Shown here: positions 48,393 through 59,124 of the stretch, in pieces
Layout: the number at the start of each line of letters is the position of its first letter
How positions within the stretch are numbered: the first letter of the stretch is position 1
Source of the DNA: Rhytidiadelphus loreus
Taxonomy: Eukaryota > Streptophyta > Bryopsida > Hypnales > Hylocomiaceae
DNA length: 64,000 nt
NCBI GenBank assembly: GCA_947034895.1
Contig: OX344763.1
Span: 32,611,025-32,675,024 of the forward strand
Direction: 5' to 3'
Position numbers and translations under genes: made by a program
Notes under the pieces: model-generated
Seen by the model: only the letters and a program-made list of their open reading frames with translations
Databases searched by the model: none
What the model was told of the DNA's origin: nothing

Positions 48393-49324
48393 TTAACCCC
48401 TAAAGGACCATTGTCCCCTCGGGGGACAAAATGGATTTCGGGCAGGTTCCTATGATCTCAATTTTTAGTGAAACTTTTTTTAACTTTTCCATAAGATAGG
48501 AAAACTTATTAGCTTTGTGAGAATATAAAATTTATTTCAATTGGTGCCTTGGAGCAAAAGTTATGGCATTGTAAACATAATTTACACGTCACTGGGCAGA
48601 AAAAGAAATCTACAAAAAATTGAAATTAATTTTTTAATTTTTTTTCTTCTTAAAGACCATATTTTTGTCTACACGTGAAGCTTTGATTCATCCCATTTGG
48701 ATTAGTAATGTGAAAGTTATGAACAATCTTGTTTTTCGGGCAATTTGAGCATCTTTTTGAAAAAATAACTTACAAGATTCAATTTTGAATGCACTTTTCA
48801 CAATTTTTCAAAAAAAATTGTTTGACCAGGTTAAGTTTCCTATTTAGAACAATCTCACCAATCAGATTATTGTGTTTCAATCCCATTTTAGAGCTATTAA
48901 CAATTTAGTTTTTCTTTCAATCTTGGACCTACTTCTACTTAATAATTTTTTAAAGAATGAAAATCAAGCGTGTTTTTTCTTTATTTTTTTTCTAGACTTT
49001 CAACTCAATTCTTCAACACAAAATTTTTTAAATTCAAGATCCATAGTGCAAAAAAATTTAACAAATGGCATTCAAAGTCATCTGAAATTGAAGGCCAATG
49101 TTCAAAAAAACTTTCTTTTTTCAACTTTGAATGCTAATATCATCCAATCTGTACAATCAAACTCCATGAAATTTTTACCACGTGATCCTCAACTAGTAAA
49201 GTACAAGATCCTACGGTTAGATTCTAAAAAAATATTTTGTTTTGTTTCTTTGGATGAATGCAGCAGAAATGATAGTTTTGAGTAGTTTTTGACAGAAGAA
49301 TGGCCATGGTCCTTTAGGGGTTAA
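48393..49324 (+). mobile_element. TTAA-family element, reference copy (932 bp, perfect 15-bp inverted ends)
   Basis: The ends are TTAACCCCTAAAGGACCAT and ATGGTCCTTTAGGGGTTAA, a perfect inverted repeat of 15 bp plus TTAA on each side. A subterminal palindrome GTCCCCTCGGGGGAC lies 3 bp inside the left end only. It has no transposase. The longest ORF (48872-49285) matches only other repeat copies and is not frame-conserved. TTAA targets and CCC-starting tips are features of the piggyBac superfamily. Confidence 0.9.
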
Positions 49325-49359
49325 AATCCCTGTTTAGTGTAGATTACTAGGCTTTGAAT

Positions 49360-50036
49360 CCTCTTAATTAAAAAATTTTGCACTACAAATTGTGAATTCA
49401 ATTTTTTTTATGCTGAAGAATTGAGTTGAAAGTTTGAAAAACAAAAAAACAAAAAACACCGTGATTTTCATTCTTTAAAAATTTGTTAAGTCAAAGTAGG
49501 TACAAGATAGAAGTAAAAACTAAATTATTGATAGCTATAAAATGGAATTGAAATACACTAATACCAATGGTGAAGTTGTTCTAAAAATAAAACCAAACCA
49601 TGATTGTACAATATAATTTTTTATTAAATTGTTAAAATTGAGTTCATAAATGGATCCAATATGTTATCTTTTGAAGAATTTGCTAAGATTGCCAACAAAA
49701 CAAGAAGCTTTATAACTTTCACATTACTTATCCAAATGGAATGAATCAAATATTTCCATATAGACAAAAATATATCTAAAATAAATAAATTAAAAAAATT
49801 ATTATTTCAAGTTTTTTTTTTATTGCTTATCCTTGCCTATTTCGAGCTTATTGTGGCACATAACTTCTAATACAGGTATTGATTGAAATAAAAATTACAT
49901 TTCCAAAATACTAATAAATTTTCCTATCATGAAAAAAAATACTCAAAAAATCTTGCCAAAAACTGAGGTCATAGGTACTTGCCCAAACCTTCAAGTGTTC
50001 CCTGAGGAGACTCTTAGAACACCAGGGGTCAGGGAT
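49360..50036 (-). mobile_element. TTAA-family element, subfamily 1, inverted eroded copy
   Basis: It is the inverse of the element directly to its left: GATTTTCATTCTTTAAAAA, GTAGGTACAAGAT-like, TAGCTATAAAATGGAATTGAA and AAATTACATTTCCAAAA-like blocks. It ends GTTCCCTGAGGAGACTC...GGGATAAA, where TTAA has decayed. With 48393-49324 it forms an inverted pair about 1.6 kb across. Confidence 0.65.
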
Positions 50037-53000
50037 AAATAGCAGTTCCAATGTACCTAATAGCACTTGAAGATTCACCAATCATTAATTGACACGTTAT
50101 CTTTTAATAGCATTAATAAATGATTGTTGTCAGAATCTGAAGTGGATTTGCATGTTTTTATGACAGGATTGGGATAAAGTTGTAGACCACGGAATTGAAT
50201 GACTGACGGAATTGGGCAGTTCTACCTTATTGTACAACCAGACAATGGTCCTCCCCGTGCAAAGAAGGGAAGCTTATCATGCTTTTGCTAGATGCCTGGG
50301 AAGTACTCGATATCAGTTGAATTCAAGGAATGGGGTTGGTCGACGAGCCATCAATAACAAGACAAAGATGCTTGGGAAGAACTTATCAATTAATCCCTAA
50401 AGAACTGGAGGGATTTTCAAGAAGATATTGTCAAAAACTAACTTATGGTTTGTGATTCAAGGATTGAGGTTGTCTGAGGAGCCATATAATAATAAGATAC
50501 TTTTGTTCATTGTGGGGATCTCCTTTTCAAGGATGCAAAAGAGACCCTTGTTGCCTCAGTCATTCATTTGGTAAACAATATTATGTCCACATGGGAACTT
50601 AGGTGAACAGATTCTTCGTGTACCCCAACCATCTTCATGTGAAGATGGTTTGTGGAGTTCCTTTCTCTCTCTCTCTTTCTCTTTCATTCTTTCATTCTTT
50701 CATTTTTTCTATTTTTTTTCTTCTATTTCTAAAGTGGAATCCGACTCATTGGGTTCATAGAAAATGCACAGGCACATTCAGTATCATGCACTTGGGCATC
50801 AGCTTTTCCTTGTCTACACAAGGACATTGCCGCCTGTACTTCTCAACAGAGTTACACACATGCATGACTCTCAAGTTAAGTCCTTCCCCGCCATGGATTT
50901 TGTTAGTCAAAATTTACATGAGTAAATGGATAACAAAAATACAACTTAAAAATTAAAAGGTGAAAAGATGGAAAGAATGACAGCGGTTCACCCACTATTG
51001 TCCAATTAACAATCCGTCGGTAGTACCCACCCATCTGATCAAATTCCTCATCAATTCCAATCCACCCAACTTGTGAGGGGCCATGGAGGATTGATCCCCT
51101 TATTGTCCTGTGTTTTACCCCACGAGAAAACACTGAATTTTTTTATTTGCCTTCATAAAATTTGCAAATTTCTGAATTCATATTTGGAATCAAAAGCCCC
51201 AAAGTAACTTTGGACAATGCTCTCTTGAATTAAGAGAGGCAAAGAAATATAAAATTTACAGAACACAAAATAGGGGACAATTTTTATATTTATCCTTGGC
51301 TAGGACAATAAGGGGGTCAATCCTCCCTAACCACTTATGAAATATCGATGCAATCAATATAATTAAAAAGAAGGAAGGATAAATGCATCATGAATGAAGT
51401 GTCTATTGGGAATGACTCAACTATGTGAGGGCCACTTCACACTATGGCCTTCAAAGTCGAGAAGATGTGGGATTGAGTGGCCAAACTTTGTTGAAAGTCC
51501 AAAGAAATGAGCAATAAAATATAGGAATTGGAGCCTTTGGCTAGCCATAGAGTGAAGCTTCTTAAGGCCAAGTCCAAAATTCAAACCCTTGGCAATGAAT
51601 TCCCACGGCCTTTCAATTTAGACGGTCATAGTGTAAAGTTTTCAAAGGCCAAGCCCAAAGTCCAAACTCTTAGCAATGAATTCCCGCCTAGAAAGGTCAT
51701 GCTAAAAACAAAATTGTGATTTAAAAAGTGGTCCATTTAATCATGCACCCCCCCCAAAAGAGAGTTAGACATGTTCTTGAAACTCTATAATTTAACCTCC
51801 ATATGCATTTCAAAAAGGATGTAATCTTCTTTTCTAGAATCTAAGTAAGATATCTTTCTTAGTAAGTGATTATGCAATGTTATGTTTTGAACTTGTTTGT
51901 TTGTTTTCTCACGTGGCTCCAAACTTTAGTCGATGTTAGTAATTTTTTATATTTTTGAATAGTATTTTTTATATTTTTGTAGTGACATTATAATTTCTAG
52001 CATTTTTAATTAATTTTTAACAAAATTGCTATGAAATCTAGCAAATAATCATTTTGTTTTACTTAAATTTGTAATAAATTTATTGCTAAACTATAACATT
52101 TATTGAAATTTGAAGGTGATTTGTCTAAAAAGGAGTGGTCATTCTATACAAACAATTGGAGGTCTTCAATAAATAATGTTGTTGAGATGTATATAATTTA
52201 TTGTTTTTTTATTTTATTTTTGAGATTTTCCACCTATAATGTTGTATAAAGTCGATTTTTGTTCTTCCTAAGATCCCAAAGGAAGAAAGATCTTCCTTCA
52301 TAAGAATCCGGGTAAGAATCTTGGAGAAGCTTTCACTTCAAGCAAATATACAAGAAACAAAAATACATTATTCTACTTTAATTCAGTGTGCCTTGCATGT
52401 TAGGGAAGGCAAAAAGCCCCTCTAAGAAAAGTTAGCTATATTATCACTATGTGGGATTTGATACAAAGCTAGGTGCTAGTTTGCAAGCCCCATGTTTTGT
52501 GGATCTATTTGCTCCATATCTTCAATAGAGCTTAGATTCTACATATCTCACATTCAAAATTGAGAATTTTGGTAGAGCCATCTATGCTATAACATCCTTC
52601 TCTATTTTCATATTTTGGGCTATTCGAGAGAATTGAAGGTGTATAAGATATAGATTGAAAATTTTGTATTTTATCATTTTGAGACTTTTCATGTAGCCAA
52701 AGGTGGCTTAAGCTTAGAAGTATGCGGCATGGTGAGCTTTGAAGTAGACACATGACTTATACAAGAAATGGTTTTGCAATCAATGCAAAAGCAATGAAAA
52801 CTAGGAGATCCATGCTTGTAAATTACACGCTCCATTTTATCAACTAATTATTTAGAATTGCAAGAAAACAAGTGCAATACATTTTGGCTCAAGCCATTTT
52901 TTTTTAATTGGGAATGTCTTGACTTGCCTAATACTAACACCCAATGAAATTTTGTATATTTTTTTCTTTATAATTTTGTACAAATACATTATTTACTTCA

Positions 53001-53100
53001 TAAAATGAGATTTAAAAAAAGAAATTCAAGCACCAAGTTAACATGAATGAGATCTTATTTGGACAAAGCATGGGAGCATATGAAACAAGCAAAATGAATC
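50037..53100. other. Intergenic DNA with small duplications, no gene recognised
   Basis: An inverted repeat links 51075-51110 and 51302-51331 (AGGACAATAAGGGG(G/A)TCAATCCTCC). A direct duplication of about 82-bp period spans 51545-51687 (CATAG(A/T)GT(G)AA..., GGCCAAG, GCAATGAATTCCC), giving a two-fold repeated short ORF that is probably accidental. A CT-rich run lies at 50662-50715. Nothing else is recognised. Confidence 0.4.
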
Positions 53101-53944
53101 CACAAAACATAGGTCCTACTTTGTCAAACCAACTGCAATACATTCTTGCCTAAACCATCAATTCCCTCTATTCATGACACACTAGTGTGTCATGTGCCGT
53201 TGCCACAATCAAAAGAATAGTAAAAGTAACTTTTCTACTTCTTTTAATCATAAAAACTTTGAAATTCCATAACTTTCACACCGTAGGTCCAAACAAAGCT
53301 CATGCACCCCTCCTCGCCGAGGATTTTTCGACAACACCAAGCACACGACCGAGGGATTCACAATCTACGAGATCTCAATGTAACAAACAAAACAAAACAA
53401 AACAAAACAACACAAGAAACCTAACTTAATGGATGGATTCATGGATTGACTGTGATCAAATTTCCAACACACCTGTATTCAACACTTTGAAAATACATAA
53501 AATATTCATGCGGTGAACCCAAAGTGCTGATTTTCTCAGAGGCTGTTCACCATGCTCTAACCCTAATTCACACGTTTTTAGGAGTTGTCAAGCTGACCTA
53601 ATTTCAATGCCTGAAGACCAAGTTGAATTGAAAGATCGAATCATCAAGTAACGCCGCTCTTCCAGCCAGTCAGTCAAACCAGCAACCCAAAGTCACATCG
53701 ATAATCCAACTGAAGCTACTAGAGTCGAAGACAGACAAACAGACAGACAGATGAACCTCAAGATGATGATAGAAAAAAACAGTAGCAATAACCAAAAAAC
53801 AAAAATTCTTTACATCAAAAAGCATTCAGTGAGCACGGGGCGCAGGGGCGCATCCGGACCGAGTCAAACAGAAAAACCCACCGCATCCTCCCCTGGAATC
53901 TTGTCGGAATCAAAACGCATGCACCGAAGTTCACTGGTCCGTAG

Positions 53945-54290
53945 ATTATTGCAGCTAAATTTAGCAACCCTTCTCCCCAATTTCTGTTCTTGCTACAAAA
54001 AAAAATGGGGAACGCAACAGTGAAAACGGTAAAAACCTGAATTTTAAGCACATGTACCTAACAAGCTTAGCAGTCGGTGCCTTTCGCAACCTGGAGCTCA
54101 TAACTTGCTTATTACGAATATCACAATTGAGAGCACTCACTGCTGTTGCAATCGGTGTTCCCCCGATTGTAGCTAGATTTAGCAAAAACCTCTCCCCCAA
54201 TTTTTTTTGTTATTGCTACTGAACACAACAGTGTGAAGAAACTGAATTTTAAGCACATGCACTAAATAAGCTTTTTAACAGTGTGAACAC
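53945..54290. repeat. Tandem duplication (about 218-bp period) upstream of the AP2 gene
   Basis: Unit 1 starts near 53945 and unit 2 near 54166. Shared blocks are ATT(A/G)T(T)GCAGCTA(A/G)ATTTAGCAA, CTCCCCAATTT, TTGCTAC, CAACAGTG, CTGAATTTTAAGCACATG and AATAAGCTT. A (AAAAC)n run lies upstream at about 53388-53410. The duplication sits 0.9-1.3 kb before the AP2 start and may be promoter sequence. Confidence 0.7.
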
Positions 54291-54853
54291 AACTCAGTGT
54301 AAAAAACTCGATTTTCAGCCCACGAGGCAGCTTGAGCTAAGCCTACTGACGTAGGAAACCACATTTGAAAGTACTGATGATTGCAGGAACCTCCGTCACT
54401 AATAAAACTAAGTTATATATATTATTGATGCTCTCCTCCAGATATGGCTAGGACCACCCAACCAACAAAACACGGTAGTACGTCTACAGTAGTTTTCACT
54501 TTTCACTTAGTTTTTTTTTAGCTGGGGCTCAAAGTTAGAGACAGAGGCGACCAAAGACCCGCTGCAGCAGTCCTTGCCCCCACCTACACTTTTCTCTCGC
54601 CCTCACCTCTGTCCCTGGCCCTGCCTGGCTCCCCCATTCTTTCCTCTTGGGGTTCTACCATCTCACAATTATCACTCTTCACACCACGGCGGGTCGCCAG
54701 CAGGAAGGTCCGTCCACGGCGAAGATTTTGCAGCACACACTGGCGGTGAAGATTGCAGTAGTAGTGAGTGCGTGAGTGCTACTAGGCGACGAGCGCCCCA
54801 TCTTCTTAATCTTCTTCTTCTTCTCCGTCTTCTCCTCTTTCTTTTCGCTGGCT

Positions 54854-54898
54854 ATGGCGTTGGTCTTGGTTGGTGCGGCTATGGCGGACCAAGGCTAG
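54854..54898 (+). other. uORF 1 in the AP2 leader (14 aa)
   Basis: ATG at 54854, TAG at 54896-54898, encoding MALVLVGAAMADQG. The surrounding DNA GGCTATGGCGTT...CTTGGTTG recurs at uORF 2, so the two uORFs seem to derive from a duplication. Such uORFs often limit translation of the main ORF; that role is inferred. Confidence 0.4.
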
Positions 54899-55037
54899 AA
54901 TTCCGTCGTGGGGTTGTGTAAGTTGTGTGGGTTGCTTGGTTTTAAATAGGGAGTGCTTTTAAGTTTGTAGCGAGAGGAGAGTGGCATTTAGTTTTAGGAG
55001 TAGTAGGAGTAGTACAGTAGTGGTACTGGTAGTGGCT

Positions 55038-55085
55038 ATGGCGTTTTCCTTGGTTGAGGTTCCTGTGGCTATGGCGTGGAGTTGA
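55038..55085 (+). other. uORF 2 in the AP2 leader (15 aa)
   Basis: ATG at 55038, TGA at 55083-55085, encoding MAFSLVEVPVAMAWS. It shares MA-x-x-LV and a later second MA with uORF 1 and ends 134 bp before the main start. Confidence 0.4.
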
Positions 55086-55219
55086 CGAAGCATCGTGGGG
55101 TTTGGAATTTGAAGTTTTTGTTCTAGAGTGTGTTTTTTCCTTTTTTGTGTGTAGGCTTGTTTTGTTTTGCTTTGCTTTGCTTTGCTTTGGTGAGAGTTTA
55201 TTAGAACGCAGCAGTAGCG

Positions 55220-56683
55220 ATGGGCGTTTCCGAGATGAAAACTGCCGCAGGGGCCTGCCAAGTCGTCACTCGCGACCTCCGTCGCCAACCCTTATCCCTG
55301 CACCAAGTCTCCGTCTACGACAGCCGCCGCCGTAACACGAACGCCTACTACCCGGACTTCGCCTACCGCGTGGACGTGAAGCGCAAGTGCCTCCAAGTCC
55401 TCTCTGTCGTCGGACCATCCAAGTGCGTTCAAGGCCAACAGATCGAGAGCGCTTCCTGTTTCAACCGTTTACAAAAAGAAGGCGATGCCCTCTGCATCGA
55501 AGAGTACGGCAAACGCTTAGGCTACGTGTATTCAACCTCCTCTTCGACCTTCTTCACCGCCATCTTCGAGTGCAACTTCGGGGAGGATGTGAAATGGGTG
55601 AACCCTTTGCCCTTCGACACGGGCGCCGAAGATCTCGTCATGTCGCTCGCTCGTCATGCCTCCGAGTGGATCGCGTTTTTCCAACGCAACATCTCGAAAC
55701 TCCACTCGAGCAACTCAGACCACACACGGCTGTCGTTAGTTTTGCAGCTCGATATGATCAACTGCGAGACGTGGAAGCACGCGAGCAAGATGCCGATGGA
55801 GGTGAGGTTCCAAGGGACGGATTATGCGAATCAAGGCGCTTCCAAGAAGCAGAAGGGCGTGCGGTATCGTCACGATAGGGGCAAGTGGGTGGCGGAGTTT
55901 AACCCACCCGGGAAGAAGAACAACAAAATTTCGTTGGGGGAGTATGATAACGCGATGGAAGCTGCGCGCGCGGCGGACGCGGGGATGTTCTGTTATGGAT
56001 CCAAGCGGGGCTCCTATAACTTTGATGATAGTCAACGGTATCTGCAAGAAGCGCCAAGGCCGGTAAGTGACGATAAGGAAGCCATTCGCAAATGGGCTAG
56101 AGATTTCGCCAGATTGACATCTTCCAAAAACCCGGAGTCCATGCCTTTGGCATCTTCGGCTTCGAGCTGGAGCGATGTTAGCGGAACATCGAGATGTCTC
56201 ACGTATGAGAATACTGATGTCCCGGGGATGTTACAGCACAGCACCTCTTCGATCTCGGTGTCGAATGTTCCATCTTTCACATCGAGTTACGCTTTAGACT
56301 ACAATCCGAATGTTTTGGAGTATAACTCGGATTCAAGCTCCGCGTTGTCGTTCAGCTTGGAAGATGTGACGGACATGTTCACCAGCAGCAGGGATATCAC
56401 GAGCCGGGAGATGCCTGTTTCGATTGAGGATTTTGAACAGGGAGTGGAGATCCCTGTACAGATCCCTGCACAGATCAATTCAAGTCCGCCTCCTCAAGAT
56501 TCCATCGGTTTTCCTGACGACAGTTTGTTCCGGAATGAAGGACTGGATCAATTCTTTTGCCCTTCGCCATTGCTGGGGAGTAACAACAATAGCCGGACGG
56601 CTTCTGATGATCTGTACCAGTGCTTCTTGTCGTGTTACCCGGGTTCCACAAGCCCGGGGAGCATTCAACTGATCAGTCGGTAG
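55220..56683 (+). CDS. AP2/ERF-domain transcription factor with a long unrecognised N-terminal region, 487 aa
   Basis: A single uninterrupted exon runs from ATG (55220) to TAG. One AP2/ERF DNA-binding domain spans about residues 212-268: KGVRYRHDRGKWVAEF, the ISLGEYDNAMEAARAAD strand/helix segment and the closing YNF. It is divergent: the usual YRG start is QKG, and RAYD is RAAD. Residues 1-200 have no similarity I recognise; 95-165 is rich in aromatic and hydrophobic residues (GYVYSTSSSTFFTAIFECNF, ASEWIAFFQRNI) and looks folded. The region after 300 is Ser/Asp/Pro-rich, as in activation domains. AP2/ERF proteins bind GCC/DRE-like DNA elements in the nucleus; the target here is unknown. Single-domain, intronless structure fits ERF/DREB-type genes, but the N-terminal extension is unusual. 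Confidence 0.93.
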   Translation: MGVSEMKTAAGACQVVTRDLRRQPLSLHQVSVYDSRRRNTNAYYPDFAYRVDVKRKCLQVLSVVGPSKCVQGQQIESASCFNRLQKEGDALCIEEYGKRLGYVYSTSSSTFFTAIFECNFGEDVKWVNPLPFDTGAEDLVMSLARHASEWIAFFQRNISKLHSSNSDHTRLSLVLQLDMINCETWKHASKMPMEVRFQGTDYANQGASKKQKGVRYRHDRGKWVAEFNPPGKKNNKISLGEYDNAMEAARAADAGMFCYGSKRGSYNFDDSQRYLQEAPRPVSDDKEAIRKWARDFARLTSSKNPESMPLASSASSWSDVSGTSRCLTYENTDVPGMLQHSTSSISVSNVPSFTSSYALDYNPNVLEYNSDSSSALSFSLEDVTDMFTSSRDITSREMPVSIEDFEQGVEIPVQIPAQINSSPPPQDSIGFPDDSLFRNEGLDQFFCPSPLLGSNNNSRTASDDLYQCFLSCYPGSTSPGSIQLISR

Positions 56684-57700
56684 CTGGAATGGAATATTAG
56701 AGTGCGTTTGGTAGCTTTTAGGTTTTCCCGGCATTGCATCTGTTGTGTGAGTCATCTTGGGATGACCACCATTGAGAAGATTATGATCTGAGTGGAGTTT
56801 TGTACATACTAGGGAGGTTGAATCCCTCACCATCACACCCCAAGTGGAGCCACGAAGATGTAACCTTGAAGAAGCGCCGGGCTGCTGTCTGTCTGCTGCT
56901 TCGACGAGGGACCATCCAAGGTGTGTGTTTTACATGTCTGTTTATTTATTACCTGGGAGGAGTAGTTCAGGGGTTGAATTGTTTTCTCTGGATCCAATGA
57001 GATTTTAAGTAATACGGGCGACTGATGCAATTGGAAGGAGTTGCAATTCAGGATGCTGCTTTGTTGTAAATTTTGAAATTATAGTACGAAGTCATCTGTT
57101 GACATTCAACGAGGGAAGGAAAACGCTTGGCGAAATGGCCGTTGTGCTCTTCTTCTGTACTTCTGTTGGTTGTTGGCTCTGGGCCCTTGAGGAGGAGGCC
57201 AAATTGCTGCACAACACAAAACTATTAATGGAGAAAGTTTGTGTAAATTCTTATGTACACACAACATTCTCTAATTACACATTCCTTGTTTATCTTGAGA
57301 ATCTATCATGTTGTGTACACAGTACATCTTATTAGACCACCTCTTGAATGCGTTTTGATGCCCATTGTTTCCCATACCGTGGCAATTATGGAAGGTTGGA
57401 AATTGAGGCCAAATTTGGACATGGAATGATCCACATCTACAGCGCATATTGTGGGTGATCTCTGATACTTTTTTGTAAAATGAAGAGATCTTCATCAGGA
57501 TTTTGTTCCAAAATGAATGCACTTTTTTACATCCAAGTCTACTTTAGAGTTGCATTCTTATGAAAAGAGCCCGTGGAAGTGGAGCTGCTTGCTTTCGCTT
57601 TACTAATGAAAGCGACACAGCTTTTCTTTTTCATATAAGGTAGATCAGGCTATTACCACCCCGATTTGGAATCTGGGTATCTTGTATAATGAGCTTGTTG
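56684..57700 (+). other. AP2 gene 3' UTR and flank
   Basis: Composition stays moderately GC-rich and then falls. The ORFs are short and without domains. It is probably 3' UTR at first. Confidence 0.4.
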
Positions 57701-59124
57701 TTGCCTGTGTTTAACAAAGAAAGAATTTATTGAGTGACTCAAATACAAGTGGAATCATATAAATCTGATAAGAATTGAAATTGATATGAATTTTCAAACA
57801 TGTTTGGTGCAAAAATGTAAAATTGCCAATAGGTGGGGGTCACGACCATTTGAAAATGGTTCAAGATTAGCAACCACCCATCCTAATGCTTTTAGGTGAG
57901 TGTTTTGAAAGCACGAGTTTTTACATTCTACAAGCACCTCTTTTATTGCAACTTGTTTAGACAAGCATTTGTTCACAACTTAGACCACCCGAATCAATGT
58001 TTAATGAACCACATCTTTATAATCCATAAATAGATATGAAACAATAGCATGCAATTGCTTGCCCCAAAGAAATGAGGCACACACTGTGTGAAAGTGGATG
58101 ACATCTTTTGTACAAATGGGAGGATCCAATAGATGTCGGAATTGGGTGACAATACAAAATGGAAGGGTACAATAGATGTCACAATTCCATGATTGATGCT
58201 ATTAGCTAGGTTGATCTACCTTACTAGTTGTTTCTTTGTGTGTTCAATAGCTCAAGATTGGAGATACTCAAATATCCACCTTGATCAATTTGGCATCTCT
58301 TCATTCATTTTGCTTCAAATCATCAACCTTTTGGATGAAGAGGTGCATTTTTCATTCCTAATACAATGTTTCAGAATCAATTATTTGAATTCAACTTTGG
58401 AAAAGAAAATTGGTATAATAGAATCATGCCAACTCAAAGCGTACTAATTGACAAGAATTGGCTAGAATGTTATCATTCTGCTACACCAAAATGATTATTA
58501 CTTAGTATGGTTTAAATTGTTTATTACAAGACTATACTATTCAACATCAATTGCAGTGATGATGTTGTAGCATTTGTGGGAGTGTTCCGGTGGTGACGTT
58601 AGATTGATCATACCAATTTTTTCATACTAACCAATTATTCACCCATACTAATTAAATAACCATTAAATAACCATTGTATGGGAAACAGTGTTTGGGAAAA
58701 TCAAATATCCAAAAGTTTTGTGTGTATCTGGACCAAGCCAGTGCTTGGGGTGCGGAACATACTGGCCACATATTCTCTGGTACTGTTGTGTTCCCAGTAA
58801 ATAATCCACGTTCTCTGTCCGTTCCCAACGGGTCCCCAATGGGTCCCCACTGAAAAAGATCTTGAGAGGTACACTGTGTGCAAATGGAGACTCGTCATCA
58901 CATGCTGCACAGGGATCACCCCCCTTTTTATTTTATTTTATTTAACCCTGTAACGTCGTTACAGACACTAAATGCTATATGTTGGACGGATGGATGAGAG
59001 AGAATCTTTCTATGACTAAGACAGAAGTGTGTGGATGTTCATTCTTGGAATTTTGTGTGAAAAGGGGAGGTCTTGCACAAAAGTTTGATGGACCTCCAAT
59101 GGCTGCTGTTCTTGGTTTGTTTTT
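57701..59124. other. Intergenic DNA; right part is the host repeat of the next element
   Basis: No gene is recognised. Bases 59010-59124 match 44140-44245 and form the left flank of the insertion that follows. Confidence 0.5.

Larger units (their letters stand above)
54400..55219 (+). promoter_or_regulatory. Probable promoter and long 5' leader of the AP2 gene
   Basis: TTATATATATT at about 54412 is a possible TATA element. The following roughly 750 bp are GC-rich with CT-rich tracts (54807-54845) and a (TTTGC)n tract at about 55163-55190, and contain two small uORFs. The transcription start is not known. Confidence 0.4.

Noticed and set aside
48872..49285. 137-codon ORF similar to the one at 24275-24514
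   Set aside because: The similarity is that of repeat copies at the DNA level; frames are not preserved across other copies, so it is not a transposase.
48393..49324. PIF/Harbinger (3-bp TTA/TAA duplication) for the TTAA family
   Set aside because: Left and right flanks would give TTA and TAA, which do not match as direct repeats; the 4-bp palindrome TTAA fits all well-preserved copies. A TA-only duplication remains formally possible.
51528..51719. ORF with a two-fold internal peptide repeat
   Set aside because: The repeat comes from an 82-bp DNA duplication; no start context, domain or splice sites support a gene.
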